Origin: Siphonodentalium dalli
Taxonomy: Eukaryota; Mollusca; Scaphopoda; Gadilida; Siphonodentaliidae
Length of the DNA stretch: 64,000 nt
Assembly: GCA_032622095.1 (NCBI GenBank)
Contig: CP136066.1
Span: 157,193,152-157,257,151, forward strand
Direction: 5' to 3'
In this document: positions 22,301 to 34,593 of the stretch, piece by piece
How the letters are laid out: the number at the start of each line of letters is the position of its first letter
Position numbering within the stretch: position 1 is the stretch's first letter
The notes under the pieces: model-generated
What the model was told of the DNA's origin: nothing
Database searches by the model: none
Seen by the model: only the letters and a program-made list of their open reading frames with translations
Position numbers and translations under genes: made by a program

Positions 22301-24552
22301 ACGGAAGGGGTCTGGATATGTTTATGCTGCTGATTTTACATGTGGTCGGTTACCATTAAGGACCACAGTGGAAATAAGCAAACTTTGGCTTGCTTTCCTG
22401 TGCGCTCCTTGATGGCAATCGATGGCATGACTTGTCAGACGAGCGTATTCATATGTATATTTCTCTTCTACTACTCTATTTTCCTCTCTATCTTTCTATG
22501 TACGATGACAGTACTTGGCCAGCTGCATATATTGTCACATGCCAGTCTAAAGCCGGTCATACATGGCAGCAGTGTGTATATGCAGGTGGCGAAGAGCTGT
22601 TGTTACTCTTACTAGTATCTCTTAAGTAACATGACAGTCCTGTTGAGGGAGGAGGGTGGGATAGCACGGGTTGATTTTTCATGTTGTATCTATATATACA
22701 GGTACGAGTATCTATTTAGTAGTCATTACTAAGCTAGGTTTATTCACTATCTTGTCCCACTACAGAACTGTCAAGCTGCATTCTTGTTATATTTATATAT
22801 CTATACTTTTTATATTTATACTATATGAATGTCACACTCTGTGTTACTCTTTTGTATATATGCTTATGCTCATATGTCTGCAAATTTTGCATCTTTTAGC
22901 CATTCAAAAATTATCTATCTATCTATCTATCTATTTTTGTGCAGTAAATGGGGTAGTTGTGGAAATGCAAGATTATCGTTTGAAAAAAATACCGAAAATG
23001 GCGCGTTTGTTGTCACATACTGGTGCAGCGGATGAAGTGCTAAGGGAAAATTGACCACTTGAAGTTCAAATAGGCTTAACTCATCGCCGGCGGGACTTTT
23101 AGTTAATACTGTCGCATATGGAAAATAATTAGGTGTTTGTAACATATAGAAATCTCGATATTAGTCATTTCAGACCATAATAACATAGCATTATATATTA
23201 ACCCATCGAGAAATATGTCAAAATGACACACTATATTACACCCACCCCTATATAACTGCGTCCTCCCTGACACAGGCTGCATATAAAAAGTTTATCCATG
23301 TCTACTTAATGAGAGTATACAGTTCTGTCAAAATCGGGCGAACAATTTGGTCTATAAATCCCGTAGTGTGACACATTTAATATAGACCAAAACAATCAAC
23401 ACCTTTCAACTCAAAGATAGTTACATTTTAATTGCAAAAATGGTCCAAACATGAAAAGTTTATTTTTGCCGATATTTAAGTCAACTTTTTGAGAGAAAAG
23501 TCCAATATTTTTGGTGATGTCAGTGGTGACAATAGTAACAATTAACCATGGCACATCAGACATGTTAGTATTCAATGTACAGAAGGCAGAATAGCCAATT
23601 TTGTACATCATCCACAACTTGTAATCGATTGCAGGACACGCTGGGGCAATATTTATCATTTTCCATATTTTGGCAGCCATTTTGAGCCAAAGTAAGAATT
23701 TTGGTTCCAGTGAGTTGGAATATTCATAGGTATAATCATATGCATCACTTACATTACAAAGTTCTGTTCATTTCTTGTTAAAATATGACTATAATCCCAA
23801 TTGTGATTTTTTTGTGAAATTTTATACTGCGTTCTGTAAATTCGAATTTTTGAGGGAACGGAAGGGGCTAGGAACCCAAAAAATGCATATTTAATTGCCC
23901 CAATGATCAGTTACACAAAATACAAAATAAAGTCGCATTACTCAACCAGTTCCAAACAGCATGAATCGATCTAGAAGATATTTGTAAAAAAAAAATCATA
24001 TTTTCAACTTCCGGCAGCCATTTTGGTGGCCATCTTGGATGGTGAGTTTCAATTTTGCCCCAAAAAAATGACATTATGTCTTAGCTTCACGAAAATATAT
24101 ACATTTGTATACATTATACAAGATTTTCACCGCTATAATTTGAATAAACTGACTTAGGGTCTGGTCTGAAAAACGGCGGCCATGATGGACGCCATTTTGT
24201 CTGAAGTCTATACGGCCACTTTTTTTTCTTGTTCACATTGCTTAAAAGTTGAAGGACATAATAAGGAACAAAATGAGTTGGGAGAAGTTAAGTCCCAGGG
24301 GGTGCAAGGGTACCCATATTAGCTCCCGGACTAGTAGTACTATGACGTCGCCAGAAAATTCTTTCATTTTCGGTCGTCGGGTAGGTCAATAAAAACACTT
24401 TTTTCGCCAATTAAGCTACAAATTCACCACTGCTATCATGGATTTTCGTAATCTACACATATTTTACTACAAAATTAGACCGGATAGCACTTGTCCGTCA
24501 AAATGAGCAACATTTGTTATTTCTTGGGGTCGATCTCCTGGACTAATGTACA
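22301..24552. other. Intronic sequence, short repeats only
   Basis: A (CTAT)n microsatellite lies at 22914-22933. A stretch from 23690 to 24210 holds sequences like GCCATTTTGGTGGCCATCTTGG, related in style to the CAAGATGGC arrays. Several open frames (e.g. 22671-23054) are AT-rich and show no domain. Confidence 0.4.
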
Positions 24553-26532
24553 CAGGTTACCTAATTCTCTTTGAGTGGATATAAAACAAACTGCGCCTAT
24601 CAGGAATAAAATAAGCTTTCCCATCACGGGACCGCTTGTCACGGCCTCTTGTGCTTTGCACCTGACCCACCGAGCCACCAGGTGTCCACACCTTAGGTTT
24701 GTGGATATAGTTCCATGAGTTCACTGTTTTCAACGTTTCAATAACAAAGTTCAGTTTGATTTGTGACTGGGTGCACAAACCTATTACTAGTGTTTTATTT
24801 TAACCTGAACTGTGGCCACATTCAAAATTATTTTTGTTTCAGCTGACCCTACCGAAAATTTCAAGAATGGGTAAGTAAGTAGGTAATTAATTATTTTTTC
24901 AATTATAACTAATCACTGTGTAATAGCTGTTGAGATTAAATTTTATCTATTTATCTAAATATGATAAAAAGTCATGTAGCCAAAATCTTTGAAGCTATGT
25001 TAAAGAAAAAAACATGTTTTCAATAGATAATTTTAAATATTCTATTTATGTTTGTCATCAGATTGAAAATAAAACGAGAGGCCGATCACGATCGGCAGAT
25101 GTTTAACTCATACCTTGGCGACAGCAATTAGCTATTTTTATAAATTTTATAAATCCTTACACCAACCTTTTCATGAGTGCAAAAGTTTCAACAATTCACA
25201 CTTTATATAGTGATCGTGTGAAAAATATTTAGTTACAAGCCTTAAAATAAGTGGTCGGACACGGACAAATGTCCGACGCCGGATTCGCATTTTTATGGGT
25301 TGTCCGGCTCTGCTTTGAAACTGTCGGACATAATGTCCGATTGAAATATTGTCGTATTTTAAAGAAAATGTCACTGATAATGTGATATATTCCAAGATAA
25401 ATGGGAAAAGTGTGCATTGAAATAAAATGTATTCTATTGTCGAGTAGTTTTAATTATTTGTTTTGCCGAAATGAGAGTTTCTACAAAATAATGGAATAAA
25501 AAAAATACGGAACTCCGACTCGAGTTATAGCGGCATGGGACCCAGGTTACCTAATTCTCTTTGAGTGGATATAAAACAAACTGCGCTTATCAGGAATAAA
25601 ATAAGCTTTCCCATCACGGGACCGCTTGTCACGGCCTCTTGTGCTTTGCACCTGACCCACCGAGCCACCAGGTGTCAACACCTTAGGTTTGTGGATATAG
25701 TTCCATGAGTTCACTGTTTTCAACGTTTCAATAACAAAGTTCAGTTTGATTTGTGACTGGGTGCACAAACCTATTACTAGTGTTTTATTTTAACCTGAAC
25801 TGTGGCCACATTCAAAATTATTTTTGTTTCAGCTGACCCTACCGAAAATTTCAAGAATGGGTAAGTAAGTAGGTAATTAATTATTTTTTCAATTATAACT
25901 AATCACTGTGTAATAGCTGTTGAGATTAAATTTTATCTATTTATCTAAATATGATAAAAAGTCATGTAGCCAAAATCTTTGAAGCTATGTTAAAGAAAAA
26001 AACATGTTTTCAATAGATAATTTTAAATATTCTATTTATGTTTGTCATCAGATTGAAAATAAAACGAGAGGCCGATCACGATCGGCAGATGTTTAACTCA
26101 TACCTTGGCGACAGCAATTAGCTATTTTTATAAATTTTATAAATCCTTACACCAACCTTTTCATGAGTGCAAAAGTTTCAACAATTCACACTTTATATAG
26201 TGATCGTGTGAAAAATATTTAGTTACAAGCCTTAAAATAAGTGGTCGGACACGGACAAATGTCCGACGCCGGATTCGCATTTTTATGGGTTGTCCGGCTC
26301 TGCTTTGAAACTGTCGGACATAATGTCCGATTGAAATATTGTCGTATTTTAAAGAAAATGTCACTGATAATGTGATATATTCCAAGATAAATGGGAAAAG
26401 TGTGCTATGAAATAAAATGTATTCTATTGTCGAGTAGTTTTAATTATTTGTTTTGCCGAAATGTGAGTTTCTACAAAATAATGGAATAAAAAAAATACGG
26501 AACTCCGACTCGAGTTATAGCGGCATGGGACC
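24553..26532. repeat. 990-bp direct tandem duplication
   Basis: 24553-25542 and 25543-26532 are near-identical copies. I saw only a few differences: GCCTATC/GCTTATC, GTGTCCACA/GTGTCAACA, a small change at TGTGCATTGAA/TGTGCTATGAA, and ATGAGAGTT/ATGTGAGTT. CAGGT occurs at the start of each unit and again right after the second (26533-26537), as microhomology. The unit contains host sequence, the 5' end of a HINE and the first about 307 bp of a hAT element. Confidence 0.9.
25236..25542. mobile_element. Duplicated orphan 5' end of the hAT element
   Basis: This is the tandem-duplicated copy of the first 307 bp of the hAT element at 26226. It carries the same CAAGCCTTAAAATAA terminus and the left TSD TTTAGTTA (25228-25235), but it has no 3' end. 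Confidence 0.75.
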
Positions 26533-28689
26533 CAGGTCGGTAGTACGTTATATGTTTATTACAGACATGGTTCATCAGTATATTAATTATGTTTCCAAAA
26601 AACTTCCGTTGTACACACGAGTGAGTGACGCGATATATAAATGTGTATAGGCCATACTCGGCTCCGATTTAGGTATTCCTAATTTTTTATCAATCGTCAT
26701 TATTCCCACTTCCGGCTTTCCGCCGCGAGGTTCAAACATGAATAAAAAAATGAATCAAAGAAGCGAAAAATAGACACTAATCAAACTAAAACCACCTGTA
26801 ACAATAGAACATTACGTGCAACGACTGTATGTTGTTGGATCAGAAATGACCTCGCCGTCTATGAAGCTTCAGAATGGCTTAAATTTGAGGTCGACGGCAA
26901 CGGATTGGTCACTTTGCTGACCTGTTCCTACTGTATATCACAGAAAGACCAATTGAAACTTCGTCGAGAATATTCAGGAGCATGGATTTTATTTACTTTC
27001 ATCACTTCTTCCACTTGAAAAATTAAAGTTTCATATCTAATATATATCGTTGTCATTTATATTAATACAATTCAATAGACTACCAGTAGTACCAAAAAGA
27101 ACATCCATGGATTCAATCTAAAATAAGCCTTTGCTGCCTTTTTTGCAATCTCCAAATCCACCATTTTGGGTTGGAAACTTGGACAATGAGATGTGAAAGA
27201 TCTCAAAAGCAAATACATGTACATGTAGACGTAGTTGCATTCTTACACCACCATAAAGTACTCCATACATGTAAATACTAGTATTATTTAGCGACCGTCA
27301 GCAAAATGTAGCCAATAAATTACAATAACTACATGTAAGTTTAATTTACAGTCATCCACTAGCTAGTATCAAGCCAGGATCGTACTAAATTTGTACAGGT
27401 CTTAAATTGTAAACAAATATAAAAACTAATTAACTTTAGTCTTTGACATCTAACATATTCTATCCTGAGATTTCCTGACCCCCAAATGGTGGATATGGTG
27501 GTAGTATAAATGCTTCTATTAGTTATATTATATAACTTATATACAAGACAAGTATGTAGATGTTACTGTGACATAGTGACAAACTGTTACATGACTATCA
27601 TATGGATAGGCATACCCCCTAGGGGTGCAACTATTAATCGTATAATCTCCGTTATTTATTCCGGACGTCGGAAAGTGCCTGGTATTATTGAATACCGTGT
27701 TTGTTTTACAGTTTAATCTACAACCGAAGGTTTAACAACCTTTCATCGTGCATCAGAGAGAGTCTGACAACATGAGTATACGGGTACTTAGATGTTACTA
27801 GTACAGTCTATCACTTATCGTGTGGTGACTGCTAAATGAAACTCACTATTACTATCACAATTACTTAACTTGTTCTGAGTCTTGAAATTTTTGGGTGGGG
27901 GGCCACCTTTGTGATTGTTGTCCACTCTGGAAGTTTGCTGAAACTTATATAGTTTCTGTAACATTAGATTCCTTTTTTAGGAACCGCCGGCGGTCCGTCA
28001 TGCATTCCTATTCTTATATTGTTTGTATGTTTGGCTATTCATAACACTGAAATTAATGGTTAATTTCGTTCTAATGAACTCACAATTATTGTAACCTTGA
28101 CATCGCCAATAAATGTGCTGGTATAGGATACATTGTGGTCTTTAGTCATTACAGGTTGTTTATGGTGCACATTATTAACATAAAAATTACATCAGTCGAG
28201 TTTTTTAACCAACACCCAGCCAATAGGCCATATTACAGAATACGGTACTTCCACTGTTATTGATATTAGGTACGATTAATCGATTATAATCGATTATTGA
28301 TGACCGATTATCGATTATCGATTATCAAAATCAATAATCGTGGCACCTCTAATACCCCCACATGGTGCTAGTAACAGCACAGGGATCAGAGCAAATGAGG
28401 ATTTATGTAACCTTAGAATTGAGTGTGAAATTGGCAAGCATGACTAGCATGCTGTGGTCAGGTTGGGCAAATTTGCATTATTTATTGTAAAAAACTTCAA
28501 ATTGAGGAGAGGAACATAAATGGGCCATTATGGGGGATAATACAGGATAATACACCATTATTAGTTTCACTTGGCATTATTTTGGGTGATAAAAAAGACA
28601 TGTCAGGCGTACTTTTGAAATGTCAGACCATGTCCATTTGGTGCCTGACAAAATGTCAGACACTCGAATAAACATTATTTTAAGGCTTG
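26226..28689. mobile_element. hAT-type element hAT1, exact 15-bp TIR and 8-bp TSD
   Basis: The termini CAAGCCTTAAAATAA and TTATTTTAAGGCTTG are perfect inverted repeats. TTTAGTTA is duplicated at 26218-26225 and 28690-28697. Copy A of the host HINE (around 748) gives the empty site ATATTTAGTTATCACATTG. Subterminal TGTCCGAC/GTCGGACA repeats at the left and TGTCAGAC/TGCCTGACA repeats at the right are candidate transposase sites. A second hAT (27620-28351) is inside. No transposase was recognised. Confidence 0.85.
27620..28351. mobile_element. hAT-type element hAT2 nested in hAT1
   Basis: The left end TAGGGGTGCAACTATTAATC and right end AATAATCGTGGCACCTCTA are inverted (TAGRGGTGCMACKATTA). The TSD ATACCCCC is at 27612-27619 and 28352-28359. 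Right subterminal repeats ATCGATTATAATCGATTATT lie at 28273-28335. It is 732 bp with no transposase. Confidence 0.8.
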
Positions 28690-30187
28690 TTTAGTTATCA
28701 CATTGTGTCAACAGGATTGGTGGAGGATGTTAATATTTTTAAGCAAATAAACCAAGTGACCCTCACTATGCAGGTTAGGGGTGTGTTATCGTCAACTATG
28801 CCAAGAACTATAAACATAATCAATGGAAGTATTTGAGATATCAAATCGGATAGAATGGGGTTAATCTTACCCAAACTAATGAACTGATAAACACAAAATA
28901 ATCTAAAAAAGCATGTCATTGGATTTAGAAACCCATACAATAATTCAGTCTCAAGAATACCAGCACCATTAATATTATCCTGGAGCCCAAGTGCAATTGA
29001 GGGAATTTCAAAATAAGACATTTTCTCTATTATAAATGATGAATATTCAATTGGTGATTTATTGAAACCCTTACTGAACCTGGCTCAAAGTGAAAGGGAT
29101 AATATTATATCTGTCTATCGCATAATATGTGTCTATGGAATGGTTTAATTTTAATCCCAAATCCATGCAAATCAAAAGTGGATCACCATCAACCTGGACA
29201 TAAAATAGGAGAATGATCAAATGAAAAGCATCAAAACCATATGATGCGTGGAGAGGGTTAATCATTTTCAATGACATCATATCATGGAACTAAGGAATGT
29301 GTGGATTGATTTTTGTCTAAGATAAGACAACAGTGTCTGTAAACAACAATGTCTGTAAAACATCCCTACAAAGTAACAATGGACTATTCCAATTTATTAT
29401 TTTAGAATAGGTGTCATATGGTGTGTGCATTAACTAATGTAATGAACCTGTTTCAACAAAGGGGTTAACTTAATATTGCACAGAAAACAGAACTCCACCA
29501 GAGAGTCATTAATCACAGTTTGACATATGATATAAACAATTCCTGCCAGCCAGTGGTACCACTATCAGACTTTGTAGCATGTCATATCTAATGTCCATAG
29601 TGATAATTAACTCATTTCAATAACACACATGGTCTGTGGCATATGTTCTCTTCAAATTCCCAGCAGTAATTACTTGAATTATAAAAGGTCATTACTCTGT
29701 TAAAATATATCGGATCAAACCCATATTCGAACTCGATCTGTATTTAGGGGTGATAAATTAATATACTAAATTTGGTGTTGATCAGATGAAAAAAGTTTTG
29801 AGTCATAGCAGCTTGGGTGAATTCAAAGTAAACATAAGAGTTAAAAGGGTTAATTAAACAATACCAAAAACCATACAGATCAAGAACGTGCTAAGAAAAA
29901 CCAAGGTAAGAAATATGAGGCAGATCAGAAGAAATATGTTCAACATATTGCATTGGATAGCATGTGTGTAAAGGGTTAATTATTTTCTAAACCGATCAAC
30001 CAATCAATACCAAAAACTGAATTTTTTTATTTTTGAAAAAAGGGTCATAACTCCTTTAAAATAAATCGGATAAAACCCATATTCGAACTCGATCTGTATT
30101 TTGTTCTGTGAAAGTCACATACAAAATTTGGTTCCAATCAGATAAAAAATGTTTAAGTTATGACAGAATGCATGAATTATAAGTTGA

Positions 30188-31395
30188 ACGAGAGGCCGAT
30201 CACGATCGGCAGATGTTTAACCCATCCCTTGGCGATAGTAAATTGTTATAATCAGAATCATAATCTTTTAATGTTGAATTATAGAGTATACTGTTATGAT
30301 CTAAAGTAGTATATGGCAAATGTACATAATAACCAGTAATAACACAAATTATTGGAATGTATGAGTCAATATAGAAGGGTTAAATAACATCTAAACTCTA
30401 GAGCCTGTCACCACTATCATAGTGTACGCAGTTCTATTCATGTTGTTGCAAATTGCCATGTGAGATGCCAAAATAATATAATTATTTATTTAATGGAAAA
30501 GGTTAAAAGACATGGAATGGGTAAAAGGGGTTAAATCACCTATCTCTGCCCTGTTTGATCCAATGTAGTCCCATCATCCAAGGACTTAGAGAGCTCCATT
30601 GGTCTAGTTAAATAAATTCACATTAAGTTGTGGTTAATAAGATAGCTAAATCAATTTATCCAATAATTCACCAATTTGTGTCTCTTATACAGAGGGAACA
30701 TATGAGGGCTATAAATAACTCTCAATAAACCATGTCTTTTTATCTCTCTCACAGAGAAGCTGTGAGGCTGAGGTATTCATTAATTGTAAGTTACTTGGGT
30801 TATAATTGGATAATTCTTAGTTGATAAAGGGCCATATCTCTGGTATAACAAATTGGATCTAACCCATATTCAAACTCGTTCTGTATTTTGAGTTGAGAAA
30901 CTCATATACCAAATTTGGCTCCTATCAGATGAAAAATGGTTGCTTTATCGAAGTATGTGTGAACTATATGTCAAAGGACCATAACTCCATTAAAAAACAT
31001 CCGATCAAACCCATATTCGAACTCGGTCTGTATTTTGGGCCGAGAAACTCACATACCAAATTTGGTTCCGATCAGATAAAAAATGTTTGAGTTATGGCAG
31101 AATGCATGAATTCTAAGTCGAAAAAGTTCCATAACTCTGTAAAAAAAAGTCGGATCAAACCCATATTCGAACTCGATCTGTATTTTGGGCTGAAAACCCC
31201 ATATACAAAATTTGGTTTTAATCAGGTAGAAAATGTTTGAGTTATCGCATTACACGTAAAGTGTCTACGGACGGACAGACGGACGGACAGACGGACGGAC
31301 AGACGGACGGACAGACGGACGGACAGACGGACGAACGACGAGTGGTCAATCCGGACAACGACACTATGTTTACCATACATGGTATGGGTAAACAT
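30188..31395 (+). mobile_element. HINE-like element, ACGAGAGG family, copy D (nested in C)
   Basis: It starts ACGAGAGGCCGATCACG and ends GGTATGGGTAAACAT. The flanks AAGTTGA | AAAAAGGGCC rejoin to the monomer text seen in uninterrupted arrays, with no evident TSD beyond an ambiguous A. The microsatellite GACGGACAGACG runs at 31268-31332. The long SVRLSVRLSV-type minus frames come from this microsatellite. Confidence 0.7.
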
Positions 31396-31619
31396 AAAAA
31401 GGGCCATAACTCTGTAACAAAAACTCGGATCAAACCCAAATTCGAACTCGATCTGTATTTTGGGCTGAGAAATTTGGTTCCGATCGGATAGAAAATGTTT
31501 GAGTTATCGCATTACTCGTAAAGTGTCTACGGACAGAGATAGACAGACGGACAAACGACGAGTGGTCAATCCGGACAACGACACTATGTTTACCATACTA
31601 TGGTATGGGTAAACATAAA

Positions 31620-32637
31620 AACAAAATCCATGAGAAGCCTGGAGAGGCCAATCAAATATTTTGAGTAGGGAGGTTTTTGTTTTAGGGTAGGTAGGGTCAG
31701 AGGAAACAATTTTGTTTATTATTTTGGCCTGAATATCGCTGCTACAGCACATTTGTTGGACTACAACTATCAACATAAAATAAATGACAATAGAAACTTT
31801 GGTGTGAACCACACATATATATATGTATGGCTTTTCATATGTTTGTTTTTATCACATCCATGTTGCACCCAGTTGCATCCATAATGTTTTCATAGTATAA
31901 AGGTCACACATGAGTCAGAAAAGGTAGTAAAATATTTTAGCAAACTGTGGCATTCTCTCATTACGAATGGAACTGAGACAGACATACTGATCAATTTTTT
32001 TCGGTGTCAGGCAACAGTAATTTAATAGCCTGGTTTATTAACCCCTCCTAAAACTTTTTCCTCTATATTGTAAAAAAAACTAGAGGTGTGACTGTCCCAA
32101 GGGGCCCCATGTTTTTAAAACACTAAGATGTTTCACATGTCAGTAAACATTTAGTTAAAATAATAAAATTACAGATTCCCATTGCAGGTGCAAACCCTTT
32201 AAAGCCCTAACCCTAATCCTAAACATATTGACTGAAAAATATAGGAATAAAAGCTCGGACAAAATTATGCATGTTGAGAAAATGTTCTGTTCTAAGTCGA
32301 AAAAGGGGGATAACTTTCATTTATTACTTTATAATCAATGTGACTTCTATATGGTGTTAAGTAAGCATTCTGTGATCTCAGGCACCTTCCTCGTATCTCA
32401 TATAGCTCTGAGTATCTGCTGTTTGCATGTTATTGATTTTAGACTGATTTAAATTTGGCTGAGTCACCCTGGTGGATGTTATTATAGTGTTATTATTTAT
32501 TTTTTTTATAATTTTTATAAGAGTTTAAAACAAATATATTAAATTGAGCAAGAAATTAATCTCAATTAAAATAAAAAATAAAAATTTGAAGAAAAAAAAC
32601 TGAACTTATAATCTCAACATTTCCTAAGGAAACTAAC
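31620..32637. other. Intronic sequence without recognised feature
   Basis: AT-rich, with short open frames only. GTAGGGAGG/GGTAGGTAGGGTCAG text near 31665-31695 recurs loosely at 33750-33765. Confidence 0.35.
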
Positions 32638-32752
32638 TACCTGTCAATGAGTATTATAACTACCTGTCAATGAGTATTATAACTACCTGTCAATGAGTAT
32701 TATAACTACCTGTCAATGAGTATTATAATTACCTGTCAATGAGTATTTAGTA
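32638..32752 (+). repeat. Minisatellite, 23-bp unit, about 5 copies
   Basis: CTACCTGTCAATGAGTATTA plus TAA is repeated head-to-tail with very little divergence. The CAATGAGTATTTAGTA text at its end resembles the inner end of family d TTAA elements, which may be its source. Confidence 0.8.
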
Positions 32753-32834
32753 AATACAGAGTTAAATAATGTTGCCATCTTGTTATAAATAATGGTGCCA
32801 TCTTGTTGTATTCAAAATATTGGTGGGCTAGATT

Positions 32835-33269
32835 CAAGTCTGCAAATAGTGTGTCTCTCATTTGCAGAATGAGGTCCTCAGAGAGTGAATTTAGTGACGT
32901 TATCCTGCACGGCACGCTAGCATTACAAATTCACTATCTGAACCTAATTATGTTTAGGGTCAACTGCTATGGGAGAACTAGGATCAGATTGAAGTTCCCC
33001 AGTTGGTGATGCTCACCCATTGGTTACCTCAATCATGCATTTTATCTTCTGCAAACTAGGGGATAAAGAAACTTCTCAAAAGGGAAAAAGTAACTGAAAA
33101 CAATGTTAATTTGAGACTATAGATACTTCCCAGAAGATGATGCCGAAGCAGAATGAGGTGCCCAGAGGGTGAATTTTCTAGATGCTAGCCCACTGTGCGG
33201 GGTAGCATCACTAAACTCACCCTCTGGGACCTCATTCTGCAAATGTCATACACACTATATCCAGGCTTG
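32835..33269. mobile_element. GAGGT-type hAT MITE, copy M3 (full length)
   Basis: It starts CAAGTCTGCAAATAGTGTG and ends ATCCAGGCTTG. Two palindromic heads (32865-32945 and 33152-33240) flank the middle block containing CTGCTATGGGAGAACTAGG and GAGACTATAGATACTTCCC. It ends about 190 bp from HIF exon 2, in intron 2. A clear TSD was not found. Confidence 0.65.
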
Positions 33270-33432
33270 TTTCTATACTAAATACTCATTGATGAGTAGT
33301 TACCCCTGCTACACTGGTATTATGTCATCTGCTCATATTTCCTGAACATACCGGCACCTCCAGATGAATAATAGACCATTCCAATGTCTACTTTTATAAC
33401 TGAGTGGAAGAATCCATTTAGTATAGAAAGGG
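33270..33432. mobile_element. TTAA-type MITE, family d, copy d3 (reverse)
   Basis: It runs from TTTCTATACTAAATACTC to CATTTAGTATAGAAAGGG, then TTAA at 33433-33436. It contains CATTCCAATGTCTAC and CTTTTATAACTGAG, as in d1 reversed. It sits only about 20 bp from the donor of HIF exon 2. Confidence 0.6.
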
Positions 33433-33458
33433 TTAACATCCCTATTTTTGACACTCAC

Positions 33459-33658
33459 CTTTAAGTCTGTCATCTTCCATTATTTTGTTGATTTTCAGGT
33501 AACTTATTGCAAGTCTCATCACAGAGGCTTTATCCAACTGAGATGATATGCCTTCAGGAATCGGCACTTCTTCATACAGATGACTGAAAATTTCGCTCTC
33601 TTTTCCTCGTCGACTTCGCGCTGCATCTCGAGATCGCTCTTTACGTTTTTCAGAATTC
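33459..33658 (-). CDS. HIF1A: HIF-alpha exon 2: bHLH domain
   Basis: This exon encodes residues 82-147, plus the last base of codon 81 and the first of 148. The acceptor is TTTCTATTTTCCAG (ending at 33659) and the donor GTGAGT (33453-33458). The basic region reads [18 protein letters not shown], followed by helix-loop-helix text with [19 protein letters not shown]. The RDAARSRR core and [13 protein letters not shown] are diagnostic of HIF-alpha/EPAS1/Sima rather than of ARNT, SIM or TRH-type proteins. HIF-alpha pairs with ARNT and binds RCGTG hypoxia response elements in the nucleus. Phase joins perfectly to exons 1 and 3. Confidence 0.95.
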
Positions 33659-33664
33659 CTGGAA

Positions 33665-34228
33665 AATAGAAACAATAGAGTGAAATAATGCTGCATTGGT
33701 CCTAAAAAAAAGATTGTATGTTTCCGCTAACAGAGTGAAAGAATTAGGGTAGGTAGGTAGGGAATTTTTTTTTTTTTATATATTTTTTATCCAGCTGCAG
33801 AAATATTGAACTACCTCGACTGAAGTGACATAAAATGCCAACTATTGTTGTGGGGAAAGTATTACTTGAACAACACAGTGGAAATATACAATAAGATTGA
33901 ATAAAAGACAAACTTGCTTTCTGCTTTAAGTGTGTGATTTGTTATTCACATACCGCATTTTCCTCATTTTGGCTATATTACTTCATTTACTTGGTACGAA
34001 ATTTATGTCACTAACATTTCATGAAAATGTTACCAATAATTCCGTCATTTATATACCGGTACCTGTAGTGTGACAACTACGTCCCATTATCTGGAGGCAG
34101 CCAACCCAGAATGCCAGGTTTGTGGAAACAGTAGTCACACCCCTACCATGTGTGGTACAAAACCTTGGAACTGTTTGATGTTGTGACAGGGAAGTTAATA
34201 GCATTGAAAAAACAGTGCAGGTAACATA
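33665..34228. other. Intronic sequence, T-rich tract
   Basis: A T-rich run (33769-33795) follows GGTAGGTAGGG. No feature of known type was recognised. Confidence 0.35.
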
Positions 34229-34439
34229 CAGTAATGCCCTAAGTAATTGACTCCTTAATAACCACAGCAGAATTATGGGTAACTTTTCAGGATATAGTCG
34301 GAAATATGGCTTGTTGCCATTCATAGCTCTCCCCGAGAGCTTTCCGATGAATGGTAACAAGCCATATTACTGACTAAATCCTGAAAAGTTACCCAAAATT
34401 CTGCTGTGGTTAAGGAGTCGATTACTTGGGGCATTACTG
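34229..34439. mobile_element. P palindrome MITE copy P7
   Basis: CAGTAATGCCCTAAGTAATT to GGGGCATTACTG, flanked by TA (34227-34228, 34440-34441). Full-length with small arm mismatches. Confidence 0.8.
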
Positions 34440-34593
34440 TATTTCTTAGTTAATACCTGTTCCATAATAAAGAATAAAGTAGTTCACTGCAGGTGAATGT
34501 CCCAACTCAAAGTTGCTGGATTTATGTGACTTTGTGAGCGATTTTGCTTTGCATCGCTTACAATCATGGAATTTAATTTAATTCTCCCAGATA

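Larger units (their letters stand above)
26064..31616 (+). mobile_element. HINE-like element, ACGAGAGG family, copy C (composite)
   Basis: The 5' end ACGAGAGGCCGATC is at 26064 (duplicated copy at 25074), and the 3' hairpin CCATACTATGGTATGGG with AAACAT ends at 31616. It is interrupted by a hAT (26226-28689) and by a second ACGAGAGG copy (30188-31395). Removing both gives an order matching copy A (602-3339), including 28698-29990 against 751-1900. Tandem monomers and a GACAGACGGACAAACGACG microsatellite are present. Confidence 0.65.
9553..33458 (-). other. HIF-alpha intron 2 (23.9 kb)
   Basis: It is defined by donor GTGAGT (33453-33458) and the acceptor ending at 9553. The phase is after the first base of codon 148. 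It is very long and filled with nested transposable elements, listed separately. No other gene was recognised within it. Confidence 0.85.

Noticed and set aside
24843-24870. 28-nt exon-like segment (TTTTGTTTCAG acceptor, GTAAGT donor) on the plus strand, duplicated at 25833
   Set aside because: Good splice consensus by chance is common in AT-rich DNA; no coding continuation was found on either side.
31222-31439. Open frames encoding SVRLSVRLSV and CPSVCPSV-type repeats
   Set aside because: They are translations of the GACGGACAGACG microsatellite of a HINE-like element; the same occurs at 2813-3019 and 8740-9006.
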